Source: Stichopus chloronotus
Taxonomy: Eukaryota; Echinodermata; Holothuroidea; Aspidochirotida; Stichopodidae
Assembly (NCBI GenBank): GCA_021234535.1
Contig: CM037840.1
Coordinates: 22,251,059-22,315,058 of the forward strand
Direction: 5' to 3'
DNA: 64,000 nucleotides
Shown piece by piece: positions 50,416 through 61,573 of the stretch; position 1 is the stretch's first letter; each line of letters starts with the position of its first letter. The position numbers and the translations under genes were made by a program. The notes beneath the pieces were generated by a model. The model was not told where the DNA came from and did not search any database. It worked only from the letters and a program-made list of their open reading frames with translations.

Positions 50416-50750
50416 TTAAAGACAGGGACTACTCATCGAGCCAGACACTTTCAGTTCTCCCAATCTCTTACTTTCCACAGCCTATAACTCCTGCACGTGT
50501 GTAATCAAAACTATGAGCGAATGTGTATGTTGTGTAATATGAACTTCTGTGTAGGCCTATTGTCCGAATTAGCTGTCAATCAAAAAGTAGAATCAACTGA
50601 AAAATTTTTCTTACCACCAGCAAAAAATTTAGCTTGAGTTAATGAGTGACTGCCTTTGAACAGAGGACAGTCGTGAGAAAGAGTGTGGGGGAGGCAGACA
50701 ATCTGCATGACTTCACAAACAGCACAGTTGAATCCGAGTTCTCCTTATAA

Positions 50751-51575
50751 TGTGTGGGCAGTAGCGGCGCTACGGGGGTGGGGGGGGGGCATGAGGGGGC
50801 ATTTGCCCCTCCAGATTGTTTCCTTGCCCCCAGTTGCCCCCCCCCCCAGTTGCTCTCACCCTTCCCAATCAGATCTTGTACTCATCCAAAATTAATTTAA
50901 TCACAAAACTATCTATTGGCGTTGGAATGAATAAGAACAGTTCCCGGGGAACCATGATTGATAAATGACTAATTTATGTTACACAGGCTGCCAGTTTTCA
51001 CATCATGCCCGTAGGCATTTCAACAGTAGGCCAGCCTGGTCAGACCAATTTTCTATGGAATGTTTACCGTCCAACATAACTGAAGGGCGGGTAGGTGGTT
51101 GTTTTCCTAAATATCGGAATGTCGTTGTTTTCCTAAATATAGGAATGGAATGGAAGTGTATGTAGCCTATGTGTGTGCGCGTGTGTGTGCGTGTGTGTGT
51201 GTACTCGGTGGCACCGCGTAAATGTGAAATGGTACTCCCAAAGAAAAAAGTTGGAAACCTTGGAGTACGGTCAACCGAAAAAATAAATAAAATAAAAGTA
51301 AATAATATACCTCTCTTGGGACATAATTTTCCACCCAGAGATATGCTAAAACCTCAGAGCTTCCGGGGGCTTCGCCCCCTGGACCCCAACCGGGGCTTTC
51401 CCCCTGGATCCCACTAGGGGCCCTAAGGCGGGCCCCTGGACCCCACCCGCAAGGCCTCGCGCTTCGCGCTCGGTTTTGCGCTGCGCGCGAAAATTTTTGC
51501 CCCCCAACATTTTCCTCTGCCCTCAGTTTGCCCCCCCCCCAAGTCTGACATTCTGGCGCCGCCACTGTGTGTGGG
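50751..51575. mobile_element. Complete non-autonomous hAT-type element
   Basis: The body is 50759-51567 (809 bp) with identical 8-bp direct repeats TGTGTGGG at 50751-50758 and 51568-51575. The left end, CAGTAGCGGCGCTA, pairs with the right end, which reads CAGTGGCGGCGCCA when reverse-complemented. The subterminal regions are rich in G on the left (50780-50789) and C on the right (51531-51540). A GT microsatellite (51171-51202) and a GC-rich section with GGGGGCTTCGCCCCC hairpin words (51360-51480) lie inside. Frames across this section are composition artefacts. There is no transposase. The hAT assignment rests on the 8-bp duplication and CAG-type ends. Confidence 0.92.
51171..51202. repeat. 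GT microsatellite inside the hAT element
   Basis: A GT run with two GC interruptions. Confidence 0.85.
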
Positions 51576-52703
51576 ACAGTTACAAAAGGAAACTTGACTT
51601 CTATGTTGCCTGTCAACTGATAACACTCCCTGCCATTTTTTAGCGGGTTAATTAGTTCCTGTTCTTCTTATCTTCATAAAATCCATGTCCATCGTTCATT
51701 TGAAGGAACTCTTCCCGAAATGATAGCCTATAAAATCTTTATCATAACTATGCGGCAGGGAGCTTGAAGACATGGTAATTTCGGCCCTACTGTTTCTCAT
51801 TCAGCGCTATGTGGGACGGTGATAACTCAGCTGATATCCAAAATACCTAGACATATTACAAACAGATTCCTCCCGAGTCAGATTTATACGATCAAACTGC
51901 GTCTAAAGAATCATGACGTGTGACCCAACGACCCTGTTTAGTTGGGGCCACTCGAGTGGGCCACGAATCAGAGCCGTGTATATACGGCTCTGCCACGAAT
52001 CTTATTGCCGTGACAGTACTCTCAAAGGGGGGTCACGTAGGGAACACGTATACTTCATTGAGAGAAGGATGACAATCACACTGATTGTAATTTAACTCGG
52101 TAACATGCTTAATTTACGCAGTTTGATGCTTTGGGGTCGTTAAGGACATGTAACAGGGACTGGGCCGACTTCCCTTTCATTTTCCAAGGACTCCCTTGAG
52201 CTCTTTGTACGTGGTTTTAGATCTTACAGTGCGTCAACGCGTGACATGAGAACAGGAATTAACATTCTCCTCCACGCCTTGGCATGAAGAAAATTTGTTA
52301 TTCCATAACTCCGACTAACAGTCGTACATTTACATTAAAGACAGTCACACATCACCCAAACTACATTTTGTTAAGGGGTACACAAAATTGTCAATTGGTT
52401 CTCAGGTTCTTTGACTGGAAACTCCAAGGGCTATGTCTGTGTTCTGGGGGTTCAATGTTCCCAGGGTCCGAAGTTCCCGGGGTTCGACCTCCCGAGGTTC
52501 CCTAACTTTCCCAGGTTTCGGGAACATCGAACCGCAGGAATAGTGAACCTGAGGGATTACAGTGACATTTCTGGAAACAATGAACCCCGGGAATATTGGG
52601 TAGACCTCACTCAGAAGATGAGGAGTAGCAAATTTTACACTGCACACAGAGAATGTTTTGATTACACATGTCTTCCTCGTATGCTCTCAAGGATATGTGA
52701 AAC
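51576..52703. other. Non-coding stretch
   Basis: No gene supported. The part at 52440-52530 has several CCCGRGGTTC-like words (GTTCCCGGGGTTCGACCTCC), a small degenerate repeat. Confidence 0.45.
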
Positions 52704-53082
52704 TTAAAAGACGTCATTGAGTTGTTTCGTGAAATTCACCAAATTTTTCTAAACCTGTCGAGTTTCCTTAACATACTAATGATGACTGGCCAAACCAAGA
52801 GGATTCCAACGTTTCACGCACAAAGGAAGATCAATGAATGAGTACTTAATGATTCAATATGGCTTTTGAAATTTGTGACCAGACACTTCACATAAGTACT
52901 CATTCACATTCCCACAGCCAGTATACAAGGGACAAATTTTTCAAAACTTCAAAAGGTTTGATAGTTTTTAAACCTATGGATGTAAAACTTGACTAATTAT
53001 GCTAATTGTTGAAATTGTGGCATTTTTCCTCACTACCAGATCACCACAAACTTACTGATATCAACTCAATGAGCCCCTTTAA
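52704..53082. mobile_element. TTAA-flanked MITE, family B, copy 2
   Basis: The body is 52708-53078 (371 bp) between TTAA words. The left end AAGACGTCATTGAGTTG and right end CAACTCAATGAGCCCCT are inverted repeats (the left end is more decayed). It matches 24677-25049 in order and orientation. Confidence 0.85.
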
Positions 53083-54532
53083 AAAAGTATGATTGTATTT
53101 GCACAAGGAGAAGTTTTAGACAGGCGGTAAGCTGATAAGTGTTATTGTCTGGGGCGATGAGTAACCTGCCTTTCAAAGGAAAATAAGCATCTACAACGCA
53201 CGAACACAGCACACAAAGACAAGCTCTGATCAATGTTTAACCACTCAGTCTCTACAATAAATATCTGCCAATGATTCATCTCCTCAAAACATATATGAGG
53301 AGTTACAGAAGATGCATCACTTAAAATTTGAACGTTCAGGTGACCAAATTATTCCTAAGCAATAGATAACTGCATTTACATGTGTGAGACACTTATTTCT
53401 TGAAAAGAAGGCCATTTTCTATTCTCATTTTGAATAATTTATCATTTTTAATGTCCATAAGTATTGGTTTTAAATTTTTTTTTTTTTAAAACAAACCTAT
53501 TGCTTTACTTCCCTGTAACTGGGAAGCAGTTACTTGGGTGAGTGAGGAATGATTTTTTTGTCTTCGTCTAGTGGATTGAGTGCTTAGGTGCTACAAACTT
53601 TGCCCAACCACATTCGTTTAATTGGACTGTTAAAGGTTATCTGTAGCAGCTCTTCAAAATAATGACTTTCACTAATGGCATACTTTTATCTCTCCAGGGG
53701 TGGAGGGTACTAATATGCATGTATTCCGTTCTGTAGATACCATATAGGTAAGAGAAGTGAGGTAAGCTCTTTAGGTGAGCTACGTTGGTACTATACAATT
53801 GTTTCTAAACTTTAAATTCAGCATAATTTACATCAAATGTAAGTAAAATGAGTTCATTTCTTAATGTCTTCTCCAGCACTATTAGAAGTGAATGAACTAA
53901 AGGAGTGAAATGCTCTTCAAAAACAGTTTCACAACTAGGTGCTCTTCAAAAACAGTTCCACTACTAGGTGCTACGTTTGATTTAAGCAGCTGGTTACATC
54001 ATACAACTACGGAAAATCTGTTACTTTGAAATACAATTAGTAAGAGCTTCTTTCCATCACAATACCTGCAAAGTGTTCTTCTCTACAAGGATTTTTCTGA
54101 AATAGCAAGTCACTACTTTCTGTAGCTTGAATATTACAATTGGTTGAAATATTTTGCTGTCACAATTTAGTCAACGTTTCTCTCAAACTCTTCAAACACA
54201 TTGACATTGATTTTTTTTTAATAACTACTTGAACAGATTCAAAGATGCTTTGTGTTAAGACTTTTTCCTCCATGTTTATTGATATTTACCACTGTGCATT
54301 GTACTTACTCTTCACTGTGCATCCAATGTATTCCACAGCTCATAGGACTTTAATACTGATGATTCTACCGGTGGGTTGTTAAGAAGGGTGTTTTTGCAAT
54401 TAACAAATTATTCTTATTAAGCTGATGATTACACCATAAATATCTGATCATATTCACATAATTAACATTTGAACTGTTTGTTCAAAGACAACACAAGAAA
54501 AAACATTAACTCATTCATTTTAATTTCAAGTT
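53083..54532. other. Intergenic stretch downstream of ubr5
   Basis: No gene supported, apart from the small tandem duplication listed separately. Part of it could belong to a long ubr5 3' UTR if a distal poly(A) site is used. Confidence 0.4.
53912..53969. repeat. 29-bp tandem duplication
   Basis: GCTCTTCAAAAACAGTT followed by a 12-base piece ending CTAGGT is repeated head to tail with three differences. Confidence 0.9.
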
Positions 54533-55541
54533 TTTATTAATTTACTTTTGACAAAAATTTTGTGAAAAACAAGAAGTACATCCATGGGAATTCTGACTTT
54601 CCATGCAATCTCACAAACAGTGACACCAAACAAACAGATCTGACAAATTAAAAGAAACATTGGACTGATTTACAAATTACAAAGCGATCAAAGATTATGT
54701 TCTTCCACATCTACAGAAGGCTGATGCTTTGAAACCGGAGGTTCTCCGGCATTTTGCTAACAGTCTCACAGGTGCCCCTCACTCTCAATTTTTTCTGAAG
54801 TAGTTATTAATTAAAATTCCTTCCAATCATTCACAGGACTTAAAGCATCAACACACCTGCAACAGATGGATCTAATGACATCTTCATTTGTATTTTCTTT
54901 GACCACTGATAATATCTTTGTTGCTCTTCCATGGTGGCATTAGCGGGCAAGTAACATGATTTGCTAATCACCCTTAGGACAACTTCTAACTCACTGATGC
55001 AACCCTCTCATGGTAAAATCCATTCTTTCCACATCTCATAGTGAGCAAATAATTTCCTTCACTTCTGCTCATGTTTGCAAATGTTAACATTTTCATAATA
55101 CTCCTTTCTCTTGAGTTCATCTTTTCAATCTTTTCACAATCTCTTCCACACAGTCTGTATCTAAAGCTCCTTCCTTTGTAGCATACAAAAAAAATTCATT
55201 TTCATTTTATTTTGAGATACAAAATTCATTGCTTCCTATCACATTCCTTTTTAAAATCTCTTCTACCAGTTTCTCAATTTTTTTTTCTCATTTTTTTTTC
55301 AATAACTTTGACCACTTTTTCTTTTTCTCTTCTACAAGGTTTCCACCTTGCACAGCGCTGCCTGCTGCTACAAAGCACTTCTGATACTCAACGCCCTTTC
55401 TCGCATCATTCATACAACTTTCTTTGTTTCAATACCAATGCATCACACACTCAACCTGACCTCTGCTGGCAGCCCCTATTACATTTCTGGCCCCTGCTGG
55501 CAGTTTATTGTATCTAATCATGTTGCTCCTCAAAAAGACTT
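54533..55541 (-). other. ubr5: Probable ubr5 3' untranslated region
   Basis: AT-rich, non-coding DNA directly after the ubr5 stop codon. Poly(A) signals AATAAA on the minus strand occur at 55504-55509, about 55206-55211 and 54533-54538; which one is used cannot be told. The lower boundary given is the farthest of these. Confidence 0.45.
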
Positions 55542-55754
55542 TCAAACAAAGCCAAAGACCTTTGTCTTGATCGCCAGAAGTAGCTTCTTCTTGAGGATGG
55601 CCTTGGAGCTGTAGAGCGGTATGTAGAGGCGGGATATGCAGGTGTTGGCGGTGGGGAGGTGGTTGTTGTCCGGGGGTCTGACGGTGACGGTGGGGAGGGG
55701 CTGAAATCCCTCCTCGCTCGCCGGCAGGTTGGGACTCGACGTCCAAAAGTAAAC
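55542..55754 (-). CDS. ubr5: ubr5 last coding exon (HECT C-lobe, catalytic Cys)
   Basis: This encodes the last 70 residues and TGA stop of a UBR5/EDD-type E3 ubiquitin ligase, which passes ubiquitin from an E2 through its own cysteine to substrates, including N-degron proteins. The exon starts after TTTCAACAG with [17 protein letters not shown] and ends IKTKVFGFV. The active-site cysteine is in [13 protein letters not shown] (codon 55638-55640), 31 residues before the C-terminus, the same distance as I recall for human UBR5 (Cys2768 of 2799). The frame is intact and nothing is missing. The exon is clearly more GC-rich than its surroundings, and the other two frames are also open for about 100 codons, but only this frame gives the HECT sequence. 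Confidence 0.97.
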   Translation of the reverse strand, partial: VYFWTSSPNLPASEEGFQPLPTVTVRPPDNNHLPTANTCISRLYIPLYSSKAILKKKLLLAIKTKVFGFV

Positions 55755-57697
55755 CTGTTGAAAGGAACGAGAAGGAAAGCAGATGTGAGGGAAGACAGCA
55801 TGATCAAAGTGAATATATTAAAGAGCAAAATTTCTCAATGGAAAAATTTTTAACAAATAAATAACTGAAGACAAAACATATGCCTGATTAATCAAGGGCA
55901 GAGCAGGGTCATGGGCAAGGGTTCATTCTTGATGCTTTAAGGTACAAATAATTCACAAATCTGTTTTGGAAAGCAACTAAAACTGCATAATTTTTCTTTT
56001 CCCTCTTTCTTTTTTGGGGGCGTGAGAGTCTCCTTTCTTTAACTGGGGAGATCAGTTGATAGAATGGAAAAGTGGTGCTAGCCTCAATGGCATCAGGCAA
56101 TGTTAGAGGGAGTGTCAAAGGTTATGAGTCAACATCAGTGTTGCAGAGATAGGGGCAGAAGTTGTGTGGAGACAGGTAAGTAAAAGGCAAAGCAAATATT
56201 TCTGTCAAAAACTTTTGATGAAATCACATTCTGCAAAATGTCCATGGAAATATTTGTTGAAATCTCTGCAAAAAGAAGTACCACAAACAGGTAACTGTTC
56301 TGTTGCAATCTTCAATTTATGTGCCTTTAATGACAAGTACATGCCTCTAATGATGCCTTTACTTGGCTATTCATTGGCTCAATTGAGATGATTTAACTTA
56401 AATGTGCAAAACCTTATTGAATAAACCCATCAAAAGCTGAGAAAATGTTTTCAGCTTTGACAGCTATTATAATGGTAATCAACAATATTCTGTAACCTCA
56501 GAGAAGATATCCTTATTATGTGATCCAATTCATGTAAAATGCTGATGTAGGATAGGAAAAATGACAATAACAAAGAATAATTATCTTCTTTCAAAATATG
56601 ATGGCCCTCTTTGTTGGATGGAACCAAAGACAGCTACTGTATAGAGAGAACAACGAATGCACTTTTTAATAACTATGTCACATCTTACTGCACTGTGATA
56701 TGTACAATGTACACGTGCAATGTAACAAATTGCTTCCACATGGTCAGAAGATACGCTCGCTATTTACAAATAGGTTACAATAACTTCCTCACCTTCTTGC
56801 CTGCTGGATAGAATGCTAAACAGAGCAGATGGCTGTATTTAATTACAATGTCACAGCTAATTGCCTTGAAAAGGAACTCACAATGTATAGCTACGGTGAC
56901 TGTCCTATATTACCGCACCCGTACGTTCCTACACACATATATTCAGACAGCAGGGGCTAATCAAGACCCTCTGGGACAAGGAGCAGTTTTTGGCCCCAAC
57001 ACGACCATCTGGGTCCCATGGAAAAGGAGCAGTTTTTGGCTCCAAAACCAATGGTATCACAATCTCAACTGTTTCAACTTTCTTCGACCATTGGTGCACA
57101 CATCTACAAATTAACAAGCACACAAGGTACAGTATGGCGATATATGCGATAATATTTCATTCATGCTGTTTATTCACGCAATACTAAAGTCTTGTAAAAA
57201 GTGTGTTGCAAGTTTGAAGTAAACCCTGCATAGTAATGATCAACGCATCGTAACTAGGCCGAGCATAATAGGCGGGTCCAAAAATGGTGTCTGACGTAAT
57301 GGATGTGTACCAACATATGAGTGTCAGAACATAGGGAGTGTCGTAACATTGGGCTGTAACCATTACCACCACAGCCTCTATTTTAATTAGTTTACAAAAC
57401 ATGGGCTACATGATGGCATACCTAGCATACCTCTGGGCTATTGAGTATTTATGAGAATTACATAAGTACACTGCTGCCATGAGTATGGAAGCAATGACGC
57501 TGTCTTGAAGGTAAATGGATTGCTCCAAATGGCGACTTGTCTCATGTTAATAGGCACAACAAAATAGATAACACAAAAAAATTTGATATGATACTGTATG
57601 CACACAGCACTGTACACACAACAGCAGAGTAACTTTCTTTTTCAGAGTAAAGGGACAGTTGTCTCGATAACTAAAAGATGGTCTTAAAAAATCTTAC
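55755..57697 (-). other. ubr5: ubr5 intron (last)
   Basis: It starts GTAAGA (57697 downwards) and ends in a pyrimidine-rich tract TTCCTTTCAACAG. No repeat of known class. GGAGCAGTTTTTGGC occurs twice about 45 bases apart near 56.98-57.04 kb. Confidence 0.85.
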
Positions 57698-57795
57698 CAG
57701 GTCCTGCTTCTGCTGGTTCGTGAATTTTTCTACGATACTCCAAAACCACTGCTTGAAACGAGCTAATTTTTCGCTACCATCGCCGCTGCTTTCCC
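57698..57795 (-). CDS. ubr5: ubr5 penultimate coding exon (HECT domain)
   Basis: A 98-base exon encoding GESSGDGSEKLARFKQWFW and on to NQQKQDL. The FKxWFWSIVE word is the helix preceding the C-lobe in UBR5 HECT domains. The acceptor is GTTCATCAG and the donor CTG|GTAAGA. It begins with two bases (GG) that complete a codon started by one G of the exon at 61429-61573, and ends exactly on a codon boundary, so the next exon starts GTT TAC. It is too short for an ordinary ORF search; it was found from the family sequence and splice sites. Confidence 0.96.
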
Positions 57796-60323
57796 CTGAT
57801 GAACAAAACATGTAAAAGAACAATTTGACACAATGACCCCATTGCCCAACAAGTTTCAATGAAAAACCTTGACAATTGAAAAATGTATATTCTTCAGAGT
57901 TGCTTTTTAACGAATAAATAATTTGAATCTATTTTTTTTCTTTGAACCGTATTTGGTATCTTCCTTCCTTGATAAATGTTGTTTCTTAAATCCCCATCAC
58001 GTTTCCTTGGAACATGTTTTGCTGGGTATTTACTTCTTTTCACAAGTATGTCTGTACAAAGAGTTTCAACAAACATACACACACATACCCGTTTGCGGAG
58101 CCATTGGGGATATGGACTTTTCCTCAAAACGGTGATATCCCCACTTTTGTTGCTGATGGTGTTCACAGTTCACTGACATCCCTGTTTTTTAGCATATCCC
58201 CTGTTCGGAGCTCTAACTTCTTGGGTGTGTCCCTGTTTGTTGTGCTTTACAAAACCACACACACATATGCACACACGTACATCGAACCAAATCACCAGCG
58301 GATAGATTCCTTGCCTGCCTTTGACGAGAAATCAAAAACCACTCAGCAATTACCATGGATACAGTAATTACTCCTTTCTAACATTCTTTTTCTGTATTTT
58401 CTATCAACACTCTTCAAATATCATCATCATGCATTTGTGTATATGTCACCTACATATCTATCCACAAAGCAGTCTTATGTGCCAGCCCCAATTAGTAAAA
58501 ATTCTATGCATGCAGTGCATTAGTGTAGTCAATACATCTTTCACTGAACATAATGCAGTGCACTACATTAATACATTAAAGCAGCCAGACAGACTAGATG
58601 TTGCAGCTGGGTTCATTCTGAACAAACATGTATACTTCGATCACACTGGGTAATGTCATATTTGCATCTTACAGTAAAAGTACATGATGAATAGCCTGCA
58701 TGCATTTAAAAGCACAAGGGACTGAAGAAAAATAAAACAGAATATAACATTTTCTTCCACCTTTTCATCATAAATTTTAAAACAGCTGGCATTATATGCC
58801 AATGTTCACGTGATGTTTTGAACTTACAGTGAGCATACGCATAAATATCACTATTAAGAAGCATTTCCTAAACTAAAATTCAAGCATATGGGCCTTCCAA
58901 CAGATGTTTTCTCGACACAGGTGGCCTTATAGGGATGATTCAACCTTTTACCAGCAGTTTTTTTATTTTCTTTGCACATTGAAACTTAAAATTTACAGCA
59001 GCAGTTTCATAAACACAACAGAATTTTTGTTTTATTTTTCTGAATTTCCCTAACAAAAAATGTTTTACCTTCAACTTCCTCATTCTGTTTTATTCACAGT
59101 TTTTCATTTTTATGTTGTATTTTAACTTTTAAGGGTTTATGGCAGGGTTTGCTTATATTTAAATTCTGATGAATAAAATATGTGTTAAGGGCAGTAACTT
59201 ATCACCCCAAGCTATAATTTTAGGTTCGGGATAGCAGAATTCCTAACTGGTTCTAGTCCTTGATTAACAGCAAATTCACAAGATGCGGAGCAGCTCGTAT
59301 TACACAGTCTACACAGGGATCCATTGTTTTGACAACACATGTGGGGGGGATTTTAGACAGGCTGTGGGAGGGACTAGACGCAAGTGGTTGGGAGAATTGA
59401 AACTGTCTGGGGTGGTATTTCTCTTTAAGTGTTCATGCAGATTGTATTGGAAAAACCAAATACACACCAAGCGGCAACTTAAAGTTGCTTTTCAACAACG
59501 AAGGAAATTGAAATCTAACATGGCAAGGAAACAATGTGGAAAGTGTCCAAACATAATGTCAAAACTTACAAACGTGTGGTGAATATTTTTTGAGCTATGC
59601 AACGATAAATAATACCCACTGTTGACTAAAGTAAAAGCTGGCAACGGAAATGGCAGACAGCAATATACTACTCCATTGGATTTTGTACAAAATATTAACA
59701 GAAAGGTTTGAAAACTGTGTGAAATATGTACAGCATGTTAGGCAACAATCCATAGCAAGGATTATGACACAGTACACGGCAGAAGGCTATCTATTGATCA
59801 CAACATCTAATAACATGTTATGATTAATCTCTTACTTAGGTTGCCATTAATTTCAGGATGAACCTCAACCAGACGGTTAATGAGCTCACAGTGCAAATAC
59901 AGTATCAGCGAAAACAGGGGAACATCATGAGATGTAAGTTTATGTACAAAGGTAAATTTAAGAATGGTATTTATCAAAATGAATGGCAAATATAGACAAC
60001 AATGGTATACCCAAAACGCTGCTTTTAGTAAATTTAGTGGTGGATAGGGAAAGTAAGATAAATTTATCATTTTACAAAATGCTAATTTACATTTGCATTT
60101 GCTGGACACAATGGCAAAGAACGAAACAGGCAGGAAAAGAGGGAAAGAGTAAGATATGGCTTGTTCACTTGCTAGTACTAAATAGCAATGCCCTGGCTAT
60201 GGTATGGTGACTTTTAAACCACCTTTAAATTTGCCGAACTTAATACAGCTGGTGGGATAAGCATCCAAATACACTACACTTCATTGCTTCCATGGTATCT
60301 GAAAACTGAAAAGCCACTTGAAC

Positions 60324-60965
60324 TTAAAGGGGAATCAGGGTTTGACTGAGAAAATTCACCTTTAGTTGATTTTTCTTTCTAAACTGATTGCTCACCGAAA
60401 TATAGAGATGTTGGGAGGTGTTTGAAGGTAGAAGAAACGGTAATTATTGGGTTTATTACTGTTGAATGAGAACTCTTAACATTTGTCGGGTACAAAAAAT
60501 AAACATTCATGTACAAGACAAGACAGCCTCCTCTATACGATGAGCAATCACAGTGTAAGCCTGAGATGACTTTATATGAATAAACATAACTGAATGTTCA
60601 CGGTTCCCATGCTGTTCGTGCATTGCGCAATGCTAAGTAAACAAGAGTTTAGTGATAGTTGATCAGGGAGCTGAGTTGATGATACATACAGCACACGTAG
60701 GCTACACGTGTATGAAACTGTTCAGCCACACTCCTCATACCTTGAAAAGACGATAGTATTGAATACTCATATTTGATTCGATGAATATGGATGTTACAGA
60801 CTTTAAGATTTCTTCACCGATTTTTGCGAATTTGACTCGTTTCTCAAAATTGTCCACGTTTTGAGATAATCTTGATCATATTTTTTAGTTATAACTCATT
60901 GTACAATACCGTTGGGGAATTGCAGTGAAATAAATTTTGAAAATAAACACTGATTTCCCCTTTAA
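60324..60965. mobile_element. TTAA-flanked MITE, family A, copy 2 (in ubr5 intron)
   Basis: The body is 60328-60961 (634 bp) between TTAA words. The left end AGGGGAATCAGGGTTT is inverted relative to the right end AACACTGATTTCCCCT. It is highly similar to 49767-50411 in the same orientation. It lies well away from both splice sites and so need not disturb splicing. Confidence 0.9.
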
Positions 60966-61063
60966 AGAAATTTATAACTGAATCAAACAGAAATTTTGGA
61001 TGGCTGTTGACACTCCTTAGGAGGTCCAAGTGCACTTTGATATTAAAAAAAGGAAACACACAC

Positions 61064-61072
61064 ACACAAGAA
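61064..61072. repeat. Short CA run
   Basis: A small CACACACAC run in the ubr5 intron. Confidence 0.6.
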
Positions 61073-61428
61073 TGTGTAAAAGTGAACAGCAAAGTAGCAA
61101 GTATAAAGGGAAGGGAGGACCTCTTAAACTGAGTTACCCAAGGACTTTGAACAGATACGATCAACTCAGGAAGAGACTGCACATTAAAACTTGATATAAA
61201 TGCTGGTTGGTAACTATGGTAAAAAGATTAAAGTGAAGCTAAACAAATTTGGGACAGGTAAGTAAGGAGTGAGAAGTAAAAAAGTCAGTAAAAAAGTTGC
61301 TGGTGATATTCTGCTGTTATCTGTCAAACTTGTATCTCTCTGGAATCAGTTTACACTGGAACAGCCATATTTTTTCCAATAAAGCAAGATGAAAGGAACT
61401 GAATGATATCAACTGAATATATAATTAC

Positions 61429-61573
61429 CTGTTTCATCATTGAAGGTCGTGTAGTTTATAAGGGCCTGGACATTCACCAAACCACAGCCATTCACCAAGA
61501 GCCTGAAATCTTCAGCAGTAAGACCATCCAGGGCATTACGAGGTAGCACGTCGAATAGGCCCTGTCTCATTGC
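61429..61573 (-). CDS. ubr5: ubr5 coding exon, third from the end (HECT domain)
   Basis: A 145-base exon: [19 protein letters not shown], then [19 protein letters not shown] and [10 protein letters not shown]. These are the HECT residues just before the C-lobe linker in UBR5 (the AMRQGLxDVLP and [12 protein letters not shown] words are family signatures). The acceptor CTCGTAG is preceded by a GA-repeat on the plus strand, which is a CT-rich tract on the coding strand, and the donor is ACAG|GTAATT. It ends with one base of a split glycine codon. The exons encoding the rest of the protein (UBA, UBR box, MLLE, N-terminal HECT lobe) must lie beyond 64000. Confidence 0.96.

Larger units (their letters stand above)
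57796..61428 (-). other. ubr5: ubr5 intron carrying a family-A MITE
   Basis: A 3.6-kb intron with donor GTAATT (61428 downwards) and acceptor AG at 57797-57796. A TTAA-flanked MITE occupies 60328-60961. No other exon is needed, because the phases of the flanking exons join exactly. Plus-strand frames in it are shadows. Confidence 0.85.

Noticed and set aside
51167..51616. 149-residue minus-strand frame
   Set aside because: It runs across the right half of the hAT-type element, including its GC-rich subterminus and GT microsatellite; the composition explains the openness.
55429..55828. Two other open minus-strand frames over the ubr5 last exon
   Set aside because: They are proline/arginine/histidine-rich shadows of a GC-rich exon; only the third frame gives the conserved HECT sequence and a splice acceptor.
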